From Bacillus sp. THAF10 (GTDB lineage: Bacteria; Bacillota; Bacilli; Bacillales; Bacillaceae_I): 64,000 nucleotides of DNA. Below, piece after piece: positions 52,199 through 59,957 of this stretch; position 1 is the first letter of the stretch, and every line of letters starts with the position of its first letter. Under the pieces are notes generated by a model. The model was not told where the DNA came from and did no database searches. It worked only from the letters and a program-made list of their open reading frames with translations. The translations under genes were made by a program, and so were the position numbers. Location of the stretch: NCBI RefSeq assembly GCF_009363695.1, contig NZ_CP045403.1:1964001-2028000 (forward strand), written 5' to 3'.

Positions 52199-52537
52199 AT
52201 GAATGAGGCTCGAAATTTTGGAGAATTTTATCCTAAGTCATTGGTGCCCATTAGTAAAAATGACCATGTGATTTTTTTGGAAAAAGTGACGGAAATGGAC
52301 TGTTGTGATCAATTTAGCCATTGGCTCATTGCCTTAGAAGGCAAACAAATGAACCTCGGAGAAGATTATTATCACTGGCAGGTGGTAGTTTTCCCAGCTG
52401 AAATTGGCGGAAGTTTCGATTTTAAACACCCCCTTTATGTATCGTCATTCTTTCTATCAATAGACGAAGCAATCGATTTTACGACAGAAGTAGAAAAGAT
52501 GGCAAAAGAAGGCCAACTCTATACAATAGCAGGATGA
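52199..52537 (+). CDS. Hypothetical protein (112 aa)
   Basis: 112 residues, acidic, mixed alpha/beta, no membrane segment. A CC pair (EMDCCDQFSHWL) and several aromatic residues stand out. I do not recognise the family. ATG at 52199 is preferred over 52193 because AAAGGAG then lies eight bases upstream. It is transcribed alone, away from the DUF899 gene, from a promoter that probably lies near 52150-52180. Confidence 0.6.
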   Translation: MNEARNFGEFYPKSLVPISKNDHVIFLEKVTEMDCCDQFSHWLIALEGKQMNLGEDYYHWQVVVFPAEIGGSFDFKHPLYVSSFFLSIDEAIDFTTEVEKMAKEGQLYTIAG

Positions 52538-52632
52538 TAAACACCGTAGTACCTGCGGGAAAAGAAAAATGTGTGTGTTTTTCTTTTCGGAAATGTTTGT
52601 GAAAAGATATACATACCCCCTCCTCTCTCCAT

Positions 52633-52660
52633 AAAAAAACCCACCGCGATTGCGATAGGT
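52633..52660 (-). terminator. Terminator of the fixABCX operon
   Basis: ACCTATCGC and GCGGTGGGT (minus strand) pair with two G-T wobbles, followed by T7. Confidence 0.75.
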
Positions 52661-52662
52661 TC

Positions 52663-52959
52663 CTAAGCTAGTCTGAACACGATTCCGTGCCCACCCTTTG
52701 GATATTCCCATTTAATATTTTGATGAGGACAGCCTATTCTACAGCTACCGCATTCATGACAGCCCTCATAGCCAACATGCATTCGTATTTCTTCCCATTT
52801 ATAAATTTCTGCTGGACAGAAAATCGTACATATTTTATCTGGACATTTTGTTAAGCATATGTCCTCATCCATTACCGTTAAGTGTGATTTGGTGTCAGCA
52901 TTGAAACGAACAAGATATTGTTTTTCTTCGATAGTTTGATATTTTTTCTGTTCACTCAT
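52663..52959 (-). CDS. fixX: FixX ferredoxin-like protein
   Basis: 98 residues. The cysteine motifs are C35-x3-C39-x4-C44-x3-CP and C67-x2-C70-x2-C73-x3-CP, for two Fe-S clusters or one cluster plus ligands. It transfers electrons from the FixAB flavoprotein to FixC. ATG at 52959 overlaps the fixC stop by one base (TAATG), with GGTGATGAAG upstream. It is the last gene of fixABCX. Confidence 0.92.
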   Translation of the reverse strand: MSEQKKYQTIEEKQYLVRFNADTKSHLTVMDEDICLTKCPDKICTIFCPAEIYKWEEIRMHVGYEGCHECGSCRIGCPHQNIKWEYPKGGHGIVFRLA

Positions 52960-54254
52960 TACTTCATCACCTTCCATGCCCGGTAAGCGTCTCGAGCTAA
53001 TTTAAGTTTTTCTTTTGGAGAACCAAGATCCTTCCATATCTTTTTCTGTTTTTCCCATTTAGATTTTCCATCCACTGTAAACATCTGACTAGCAGCCTTG
53101 TTAACCATTGGAATGTACTGATCAAAATATTGCGGAAACTTATTAAAATGATGGGTGGAATCCTTGTACTTTTTCATATCCTGTCCGACAAAACTCTTCA
53201 TAAGGTTTACTCGGTACTGATCAAGGGTGCTTTCAGAGAAATCACCTATAGCCATTGCTTCAAGAATCGTTTGGGCTGCAAGTCTTCCTGAAGTCATAGC
53301 AAGGTTGGAGCCTTCGCGATGAATAGCATTGACAAGTTGTGCCGCATCCCCAACAACTACCACCCCGTCTGCCACAATACGTCCCATAGATTTCAGTCCA
53401 CCCTCTGGGATTAAGTGTGCCAAATACTCCACAGGTTCTCCGCCTGCTAGGTATGGTCGGACCATTGGATGATTTTTTACATATTCTAAAAGCTCATATG
53501 GTCTTATTTTATGCTCAATTAGCCCAGATAGAAGTGTTCCAACTCCGATACTTAGTGTATCTTTGTTTGTATATAAGAAACCTGTGCCTAGAATTCCTTT
53601 TGTTGCATCACCAAATAATTCAATCGTGCAGCCTTGGTTTTTTTCGAGATTGAATCTTTCTTCAATTGTTTTGGCATCTAGTTTGATGATTTCCATGGTG
53701 GCAAGTGCTACCTCATCCGGACGGTATTCTTTATGAAAGCCAAGTGATTTTCCGAGTAAAGAATTGACACCATCCGCCAGCACAACTACATCTGCATATA
53801 CCTCGCCATCAGGGCGGTCAGTGCGGACGCCAACTACCTTCCCGTTTTCTACGATGCATTCTAACACTACTGTTTCATTAACGAGAAGCGCCCCTTGTTC
53901 TACTGCTTTGTTGGCAAACCATTGATCAAATTTTGCCCGCATTACGGTAAAATTATTGTACGGTTCCTGTGCCCATTCCAGACCCTTATACCCAAAGGTC
54001 ACAGCGGACTCTTTGTCCATCATCATAAAGCGTTGTTCCACGACTGGGCGTTCAAGTGGTGCTTCCTTATGGAAATCTGGAATAATATCCTCCATCATTT
54101 TTCGGTACAGAACCCCACCCATCACGTTCTTACTGCCAGGGTACTCTCCTCTTTCTAGCAATAATACATTTGCTCCGCCCTTTGCAAGTTCATAAGCACA
54201 GGATATGCCGGCAGGTCCGGCACCAACCACGATACAATCAAACTTTTCTGGCAT
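52959..54254 (-). CDS. fixC: FixC flavoprotein (quinone oxidoreductase)
   Basis: 431 residues. FAD-binding motif FDCIVVGAGPAGISCAYELA near 4-23, then GGVLYRKMMED, VVLADGVNSLLGKSLGF and a second nucleotide-binding region VVVGDAAQLVNAIHREGSNLAMTSGRLAA, typical of electron-transfer-flavoprotein:quinone oxidoreductases of the FixC type. In complexes with FixABX it passes one electron of a bifurcated pair to the quinone pool. The ATG directly follows the fixB stop. Confidence 0.94.
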   Translation of the reverse strand: MPEKFDCIVVGAGPAGISCAYELAKGGANVLLLERGEYPGSKNVMGGVLYRKMMEDIIPDFHKEAPLERPVVEQRFMMMDKESAVTFGYKGLEWAQEPYNNFTVMRAKFDQWFANKAVEQGALLVNETVVLECIVENGKVVGVRTDRPDGEVYADVVVLADGVNSLLGKSLGFHKEYRPDEVALATMEIIKLDAKTIEERFNLEKNQGCTIELFGDATKGILGTGFLYTNKDTLSIGVGTLLSGLIEHKIRPYELLEYVKNHPMVRPYLAGGEPVEYLAHLIPEGGLKSMGRIVADGVVVVGDAAQLVNAIHREGSNLAMTSGRLAAQTILEAMAIGDFSESTLDQYRVNLMKSFVGQDMKKYKDSTHHFNKFPQYFDQYIPMVNKAASQMFTVDGKSKWEKQKKIWKDLGSPKEKLKLARDAYRAWKVMK

Positions 54255-55277
54255 CTACACCTCAACCTCCTCTCCATGTAAAGCTTGCTTGAAAGCTTGA
54301 ATCAATGCAGGAACTATTTCAAAGGCATCTCCAACGATCCCATAGTGGCAGGACTGGAAAATCGCAGCCTCTGGATCCTTGTTGATGGCAATAATTAGTC
54401 CGGAATTTTTCATCCCAACAATATGTTGAATGGCCCCTGAAATTCCTATTGCAAAATAGATTTTTGGTGTAACAGTAACCCCGGTTTGTCCAACCTGATG
54501 ATGATGCTCCACCCATCCCGCCTCCACTACATCCCGACTTGCGCCAACTACTCCGCCAAGGGTATTCGCCAGGGTATGAATAAGGTCAAAGCCTTGTGCA
54601 CTGCCGAGCCCTTTTCCGCCAGCGACGATAATATCGGCTTCATCTATTTTAATTTTCTTGGTTGTATGGCGGACAATTTCCAGCACTTTGGTTCGCATAT
54701 CTTCTTCTTTAATAGCTATTGTTTCCTTAACCAGTTTACCTGTTCGACCTTTTTCCTGTTGGAGAGCCTTCATCACTTTAGGCCTCACAGTCGCCATTTG
54801 AGGTCGATATTTTTTACAGAGAATCGTCGCCATGATGTTTCCACCGAATGCCGGGCGGCTTGCTAGAAGTAATCCGGTATCCACTTCCACATCAAGTTCT
54901 GTGGTATCTGCCGTAAGACCTGTTGGTAGGTCCGTTGCAACGGCACTAGCCAGGTCCTTTCCTGTAGATGTTGCTCCGTAAAGAATGATTTCTGGTTTGT
55001 ATTTTTCACTACAATGAAGAAGGGCTTTCATGAAAGACTCTGTTCGGTAAAGCTCAAATATTGGCTGGTCATACACATACACGGTATCCGCACCGTATTC
55101 GAAAACGGTGCTAGCAAGATGAGTGATATCGCTCCCGATTAAAACGCCAGCAAGTTCCGTGCCTCTTTTGTCTGCTAACTTTCGCCCCGCACCTAGCAAT
55201 TCAAGGGACACTGGAGCAATCTTCCCTTCCTTTTCTTCCATGAAAACCCAGACACCGTGGTATTCTTCAAAGTTCAT
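54255..55277 (-). CDS. fixB: FixB, electron-transfer flavoprotein alpha subunit
   Basis: 340 residues. The C-terminal FAD domain has IIVAGGKGLGSAQGFDLIHTLANTLGGVVGASRDVVEAGWVEHHHQVGQTGVTVTPKIYFAIGISGAIQHIVGM-type motifs (about 225-300), and the N-terminal half has the ETF fold. Alpha subunit of a bifurcating ETF, partner of FixA. ATG overlaps the fixA stop by four bases. Confidence 0.95.
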   Translation of the reverse strand: MNFEEYHGVWVFMEEKEGKIAPVSLELLGAGRKLADKRGTELAGVLIGSDITHLASTVFEYGADTVYVYDQPIFELYRTESFMKALLHCSEKYKPEIILYGATSTGKDLASAVATDLPTGLTADTTELDVEVDTGLLLASRPAFGGNIMATILCKKYRPQMATVRPKVMKALQQEKGRTGKLVKETIAIKEEDMRTKVLEIVRHTTKKIKIDEADIIVAGGKGLGSAQGFDLIHTLANTLGGVVGASRDVVEAGWVEHHHQVGQTGVTVTPKIYFAIGISGAIQHIVGMKNSGLIIAINKDPEAAIFQSCHYGIVGDAFEIVPALIQAFKQALHGEEVEV

Positions 55278-56104
55278 TCTAATCCCCTCATTTCCGCAAA
55301 CAACTCTTTCTTTTCAAGTAATACGGATATTAGTTGTTGTACTTGTTCTTCGGGAGAACCTTCTAAAATTTTTCCGCCTTCTGGTTTAGGAGGTGCCCAC
55401 ACTTTTGCAACGATCGTAGGTGATCCTTTTAAGCCAAGCTGTTTTCTGTCAATTTCATCTAAATCGTTCACAGACCAGATATGCGGCTGATACCTGGCAG
55501 CCTTTAACATATTAGGAAAAGTGGAGTAAGGAACGTCATTTATTTCTTTTTCTACTGCTAGCAGGCATGGTAAGGAGGTACGAATAACCTCGTAGCCATC
55601 CTCTAGCTTCCTGTGAACGACCATGTTCGCTTCGTCCTTATTTACTTCTACTACTTTGTTTACAGAGGTAAGTGGCGGTATGTCAAGACGTCTTGCAATT
55701 CCAGGCCCAACTTGACCTGTATCTCCATCAATGGTCATCTTGCCGCAAATGATAAGGTCAATTGGTTTTATCTCACCAATTTTATCTAAGGCTTTTGTTA
55801 GTGCATAGCTGGTAGCTAGGGTGTCAGCGCCTGCAAATGCTCGGTCAGAAATCATATATCCCTCATCCGCACCAATTTCTATGCATTTTCGGATGGCTTT
55901 CACTGCTGGTGGTGGTCCCATTGTTAAGACGGACACGGTTCCGCCGTATTTGTTTTTTAAACGCACGGCTTCTTCTACTGCATGTGCGTCATATGGATTT
56001 AAAATTGCTGGGGCACTCGCCCGGTCCATGGTGTTTGTTTTGGGGTTCATTTTTATTACCTTGGTGTCCGGAACTTGTTTAATACAGGCAACAATATGAA
56101 GCAA
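55274..56104 (-). CDS. fixA: FixA, electron-transfer flavoprotein beta subunit
   Basis: 276 residues. Family signatures are HIVACIKQVPDTKVIKMNP at the start, YDAHAVEEAVRLKNKYGG, LIICGKMTIDGDTGQVGPGIARRLDIPPLT (the bifurcating-type FAD-binding loop) and AARYQPHIWSVNDLD near the end. With FixB it forms the bifurcating flavoprotein that oxidises NADH and reduces both quinone and ferredoxin. The frame starts at a TTG at 56110 that is only two bases from the ribosome binding site; TTG at 56104, eight bases from AAGGAGG, fits better. Confidence 0.94.
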   Translation of the reverse strand: MLHIVACIKQVPDTKVIKMNPKTNTMDRASAPAILNPYDAHAVEEAVRLKNKYGGTVSVLTMGPPPAVKAIRKCIEIGADEGYMISDRAFAGADTLATSYALTKALDKIGEIKPIDLIICGKMTIDGDTGQVGPGIARRLDIPPLTSVNKVVEVNKDEANMVVHRKLEDGYEVIRTSLPCLLAVEKEINDVPYSTFPNMLKAARYQPHIWSVNDLDEIDRKQLGLKGSPTIVAKVWAPPKPEGGKILEGSPEEQVQQLISVLLEKKELFAEMRGLE

Positions 56105-56261
56105 AGTCAATCCCTCCTTACCTTCCTTTTGTAGAGAGCAATAGATAGGTATATTTGTCCCACTACTATTACTATATAAAGCTTGTACGGAGAAAATGAC
56201 GATTTTTATAGAATTGTTTGAAGGTTGTGTTGTTGGGGAGATTTAATCCTGGAAAAAGATA

Positions 56262-56306
56262 ATGAACATCAAAAGAGGCGTCAAGGCACCTCACGATGAT
56301 GTTCAT
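56262..56306 (-). terminator. Hairpin after the NUDIX gene
   Basis: ATGAACATCA and TGATGTTCAT form a perfect 10-bp stem, with GAGG/CCTC pairing inside the loop. A T-rich stretch follows on the minus strand. Confidence 0.65.
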
Positions 56307-56339
56307 CTCCATGTTTTGTTTATAGACACTCTCTAACTA

Positions 56340-56957
56340 TTAATCCGCATACACTTCCATATTGGGATTGTCATAATAAGCAAACATTTTCTGTAATTGG
56401 GTATATGTATTTCGATCTATGGACAACTCTGGAAGTTCATCTCTTCCAAAGAAATCTACATTCAAGGTTTCCATACCTGCCTGCGCTTTCCCTCCAATTA
56501 TTTCACAACGGATAAACATTTTATAAACATGGTAGGGAGATGTAGGGTGTGGATGACACTTTTTGTCCATTACAGCTAAAAGTTTTCCAGGTTCTACATG
56601 TAGGCCAGCCTCTTCATAGACCTCTTTTACCGCAACCTCTTTGGGAGAGTAACCAATGTCTCCCCATCCACCAGGTAATGCCCATGCCCCGTCCTGTTGT
56701 TCTTTTACTAATAAAAGCTTTCCATCTTTAAAGACAACAGCCCTTACATCAACTTTTGGGGTCTGATAGCCAGTTTCATTTGCAAAAATGGTTCGAAGCT
56801 TTTCTTTTGGTACTCCCGTTCTATCCTCCATCATTTCCACGCTAATTTCCCTTAGTTGCGCAAACCTCTCCATATCGTATTTATCTTTGGAATAAGTTAG
56901 CCCTGCTTGAGCAATTGCTTGAAGCTGTTTGATCCATTCTATCCATTTGTCTGACAT
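56340..56957 (-). CDS. NUDIX hydrolase with N-terminal helical domain
   Basis: 205 residues. The N-terminal 60 residues form the NUDIX_N_2 helical domain (WIEWIKQLQAIAQAGLTYSKDKYDMERF). The Nudix domain follows with GGWGDIGYSPKEVAVKEVYEEAGL near 96-119. The first glutamate of the box is tyrosine, as is common in this subfamily, while the EExxEE-type catalytic part is intact. Members hydrolyse ADP-ribose or other nucleotide sugars. AAAGGAGTGTATCT precedes the ATG. It lies between fixA and citR without overlap. Confidence 0.88.
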   Translation of the reverse strand: MSDKWIEWIKQLQAIAQAGLTYSKDKYDMERFAQLREISVEMMEDRTGVPKEKLRTIFANETGYQTPKVDVRAVVFKDGKLLLVKEQQDGAWALPGGWGDIGYSPKEVAVKEVYEEAGLHVEPGKLLAVMDKKCHPHPTSPYHVYKMFIRCEIIGGKAQAGMETLNVDFFGRDELPELSIDRNTYTQLQKMFAYYDNPNMEVYAD

Positions 56958-57012
56958 AGATACACTCCTTTTTCATAATAAGACATACTTCGATAAATAG
57001 ATGGTATTTCCT

Positions 57013-57897
57013 TTAGAAATGATATTTTGATATAAAAGTAAGAAATTCTTTTTGAATAGAGTGTTCGTATTTCATTAAGGCGTAGGTACCGATTTCTGGT
57101 AAGCTGATAGAATGTACATTCACTTCCAATAAACTCCCTTCTAAAAGCTCGCGTCTAACGGTCGAGCGAGGAAGAATGGAAGCACCAAGGCCCTCGATAA
57201 TAAATCGTTTGGTGATATGTGTTTGAGAAACCTTCATCATTTTGGTATTCGGGTATTTTATTTTAATCTGCTGACAAAGATCATCCCAGTAACCTGGATG
57301 ATTATGAGTGAGAAATGAATATTCCTTAAAAATTAATTCTTCATCCATTGGCGAACCTCGTTCTAAATCATAACCATCATGAGGTACAACGAGTACGAGC
57401 GTATCAGAAGAAACGGGATAAGAGATGATTGGAGAAGCTATAGCATCCAGACAAGATAGACCAAAATCAACTGTCTCCTCAAAAAGTGCTTCCTCAATGA
57501 ATGTGGATTCAATAATTTTGACAGTTATTTCAATGGTAGGGTGCTTTTTGATAAATTGCTTTAGCACAAAAGGTAAAATAGTATCTGCTATTGAAGGGGA
57601 AATTCCAATGATGAAAGATGATTGAAAGCCTTGTTGTATCGTTTGAATGTCTCTTAATCCTGCTTCATACCCCTTTAAAAGATCCTTCGCATGAATAAGA
57701 AACCTTCTCCCCTCTTCCGTAAGAATGACCTTTCTCCCCACTCGTTCAAATAGCTTTGCCCCAACCGTTTTTTCTAAAAGTTTAATATGAACAGTCACGG
57801 TAGGTTGAGATAAAAATAGAAGCTCTGCAGTTTTTCGAAAGTTGCTATGCTCTGCTGCCACTACAAATGTTTGGAGCCAGTTAAAGTCCATATGCAT
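57013..57897 (-). CDS. citR: CitR, LysR-type regulator of citA
   Basis: 294 residues. N-terminal winged helix (FNWLQTFVVAAEHSNFRKTAELLFLSQPTVTVHIKLLEK) and a substrate-binding domain of the LysR type. It lies divergent from citrate synthase gene citA across 105 bases, exactly like citR-citA of B. subtilis, where CitR represses citA. ATG at 57897 has AAAAGGAAATGA upstream; a second ATG is at 57891. Confidence 0.9.
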   Translation of the reverse strand: MHMDFNWLQTFVVAAEHSNFRKTAELLFLSQPTVTVHIKLLEKTVGAKLFERVGRKVILTEEGRRFLIHAKDLLKGYEAGLRDIQTIQQGFQSSFIIGISPSIADTILPFVLKQFIKKHPTIEITVKIIESTFIEEALFEETVDFGLSCLDAIASPIISYPVSSDTLVLVVPHDGYDLERGSPMDEELIFKEYSFLTHNHPGYWDDLCQQIKIKYPNTKMMKVSQTHITKRFIIEGLGASILPRSTVRRELLEGSLLEVNVHSISLPEIGTYALMKYEHSIQKEFLTFISKYHF

Positions 57898-57922
57898 TCA
57901 TTTCCTTTTGATTAAAGTTATT

Positions 57923-57944
57923 AATTATTTTGTTTAAAATAATT
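57923..57944. promoter_or_regulatory. Palindrome between citR and citA, likely CitR operator
   Basis: AATTATTTT and AAAATAATT are perfectly complementary with a four-base spacer. It lies near the middle of the divergent promoter region. LysR-type regulators bind such A/T-rich dyads with a T-N11-A core. Confidence 0.6.
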
Positions 57945-58002
57945 TAATTTTCATAATTAATTAAATTTTATACAATTTACGTAAAGAAAGGAAGGGATAC
58001 AA

Positions 58003-59109
58003 ATGGAAATTCAAAAAGGGTTAAAAGGTGTTGTGGTTTCAGAAACGCAAATAGGAGAAGTAGATGGAACGAATGGGAGGCTTGTTTATAGGGGTTATGA
58101 AATTGGTGAGCTTGCGTCAGCCTATACGTTTGAGGAAATAGCATATTTAATCTGGCATGGAGAGTTACCGTCACCTGAACAAAGGAAAAAAATCGTGCGG
58201 TCCTTTAAAGAAAAGCGAGGTCTCTCGCCTGTAATGGAAAATGTTTTAAAAGCACTTCCAAAAAACATGGAGCTCATGAATGTTCTTAGAACCGTGTTAT
58301 CTGCTGAGGGTGATAACACATACTCGAGCAAACCAACAATAGAGGAGGCGATTAGACTCACAGCTGTTACCCCTACCATTATCGCCTCTCGCTTTAGACA
58401 ATTAAAAGGGCAAACAATGATTGCACCAGATGCAAATCTAGGTCATGTTGAAAATTATTTATATATGTTAACAGGTGAAAGAATTCCACAAGCATCTATT
58501 AGGGTTCTAGAAACGTACATGAATTTAACTATGGAGCATGGGATGAATGCGTCAACTTTTTCTGCTAGAGTAACAACCTCCACTCAATCAGATATGGTAT
58601 CTGCTGTAATCTCCGCTATTGGTACGATGAAAGGCCCTCTCCATGGTGGTGCGCCATCTGAAGTGATAGCTCTTCTCGATGAGCTTTCACAGGTAGAAAA
58701 TATAGAGATGCATTTAAGGGAAAAAGTTAGAGCAGGCGAAAAGCTAATGGGATTTGGACATCGTGTGTATAAAACAAGCGATCCAAGAGCAGTAGCTTTA
58801 AAGAAGCTTTTAACAGATTCTTTTGGAAAAAACGATTGGTTAGATTTTTCAATACTAGTAGAACAATATGTGTTAAAGGTTTTAGCGGGAGAAAAGCCAG
58901 GTAAAAGCCTTCATACAAATGTAGAGTATTATGCTGCAGCAATTATGAAGGCCCTAGCCATGCAGCCGAGTTTGTTTACACCTACCTTTACTGCCAGCAG
59001 AATGGTAGGCTGGACAGCGCATGTCTTGGAGCAGGCGGAGGAAAATGTGATTTTTCGGCCTTTATCGAAGTATATAGGTCCGAAAACTAAAAAAGTTAAC
59101 ATAACTTAA
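58003..59109 (+). CDS. citA: Citrate synthase (CitA type)
   Basis: 368 residues. Condenses acetyl-CoA and oxaloacetate. Visible motifs are GLKGVVVSETQIGEVDG, YRGYEIGELA, NASTFSARVTTSTQSDMVSAV, GPLHGGAPSEV, GFGHRVYKTSDPRA with the active-site histidine, and NVEYYAAAIMKAL. Length and sequence match the B. subtilis CitA group of short dimeric synthases, which may also use propionyl-CoA. AAAGGAAGGG lies upstream. The divergent regulator CitR supports this identity. Confidence 0.94.
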   Translation: MEIQKGLKGVVVSETQIGEVDGTNGRLVYRGYEIGELASAYTFEEIAYLIWHGELPSPEQRKKIVRSFKEKRGLSPVMENVLKALPKNMELMNVLRTVLSAEGDNTYSSKPTIEEAIRLTAVTPTIIASRFRQLKGQTMIAPDANLGHVENYLYMLTGERIPQASIRVLETYMNLTMEHGMNASTFSARVTTSTQSDMVSAVISAIGTMKGPLHGGAPSEVIALLDELSQVENIEMHLREKVRAGEKLMGFGHRVYKTSDPRAVALKKLLTDSFGKNDWLDFSILVEQYVLKVLAGEKPGKSLHTNVEYYAAAIMKALAMQPSLFTPTFTASRMVGWTAHVLEQAEENVIFRPLSKYIGPKTKKVNIT

Positions 59110-59128
59110 TTATGTTAAACAAAATAAA

Positions 59129-59158
59129 AACTCCGGTCTCACCTTAGTGGCCGGAGTT
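59129..59158. terminator. Bidirectional terminator between citA and the DsbA-like gene
   Basis: AACTCCGG and CCGGAGTT form the outer stem, with further pairing (TCTCAC/GTGG) inside. Confidence 0.85.
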
Positions 59159-59166
59159 CCTTTTAT

Positions 59167-59880
59167 CTATTCACAACAATCATCTGAACAGTAAGATGTG
59201 TCACTTTTCTTTTTTGATTCAAAAGCTTGGAGCGTTGGTTTCCCGTTTTCTTCTTCCCAAACTTTTTCAAGTGCCTCTAGGAAAACCTCACCTGGCTGTG
59301 CTCCTGAAATGGCATACTTACTGTTAAAGACAAAGAATGGTACACCTTGTACGCCTATTTCTCTTGCCTCTTGTTGATCAAATCGAACCTCTTTTTCATA
59401 GGCATCACTTTCTAAAACTTCCTCTATTTTCGCTTCTTCAAGACCAATGCTTGTACCGAGTTCTTTTAGATACTCTCTGTCTCCAATATGTTCTGAATCG
59501 GTAAAATAAGCCTGCATCAGTCTTTCTGTCACCACTTTTTCTACTCCCTTGCTCTCTGCAAGCTTTGCAAGCCTGTGAGCGTCAAACGTGTTTGTTGTAA
59601 TGGCTGTATCAAAGTTGAAGGTTAAACCAACCTCTGCTGCTTGTTTGGCGACGTTTGCGCTCATTCTCTTCGCCTCTTCGACTGGCATGCCATATTTTTT
59701 TGCTAACATTTCGTATACTGTAAAGTCTGGGTCCACCTTGGCAGTTGGATCAAGTTCAAAACTCTTAAATTCAATCTTCACTTCTTCTCGGTGAGGGAAT
59801 TTTTCCAACGCTGCTTCTAATCTGCGTTTCCCAATATAGCAGAATGGACAAACAAAATCAGACCAGATTTCTATTTTCAT
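59167..59880 (-). CDS. DsbA-family oxidoreductase, FrnE-like (YwbO type)
   Basis: 237 residues, cytoplasmic. The thioredoxin-like active site is C11-P-F-C14 in SDFVCPFCYIGKRRLE, and the cis-proline loop is GVQGVPFFVFNSKYAISGAQPGEVF. The end is unusual: SYCSDDCCE, with three cysteines in the last seven residues. In Deinococcus FrnE a C-terminal cysteine pair is part of a second redox site, so the tail may be functional. The start is ATG at 59880 with AGAGGTG upstream; an in-frame extension to 59916 is not supported. Confidence 0.9.
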   Translation of the reverse strand: MKIEIWSDFVCPFCYIGKRRLEAALEKFPHREEVKIEFKSFELDPTAKVDPDFTVYEMLAKKYGMPVEEAKRMSANVAKQAAEVGLTFNFDTAITTNTFDAHRLAKLAESKGVEKVVTERLMQAYFTDSEHIGDREYLKELGTSIGLEEAKIEEVLESDAYEKEVRFDQQEAREIGVQGVPFFVFNSKYAISGAQPGEVFLEALEKVWEEENGKPTLQAFESKKKSDTSYCSDDCCE

Positions 59881-59957
59881 TGTTGCACCTCTTCTCTTTC
59901 CTGTTGGGTATATCATAACATATCTATCTTAAAAGCTCTTTGTATGTGCTCAAAGGA

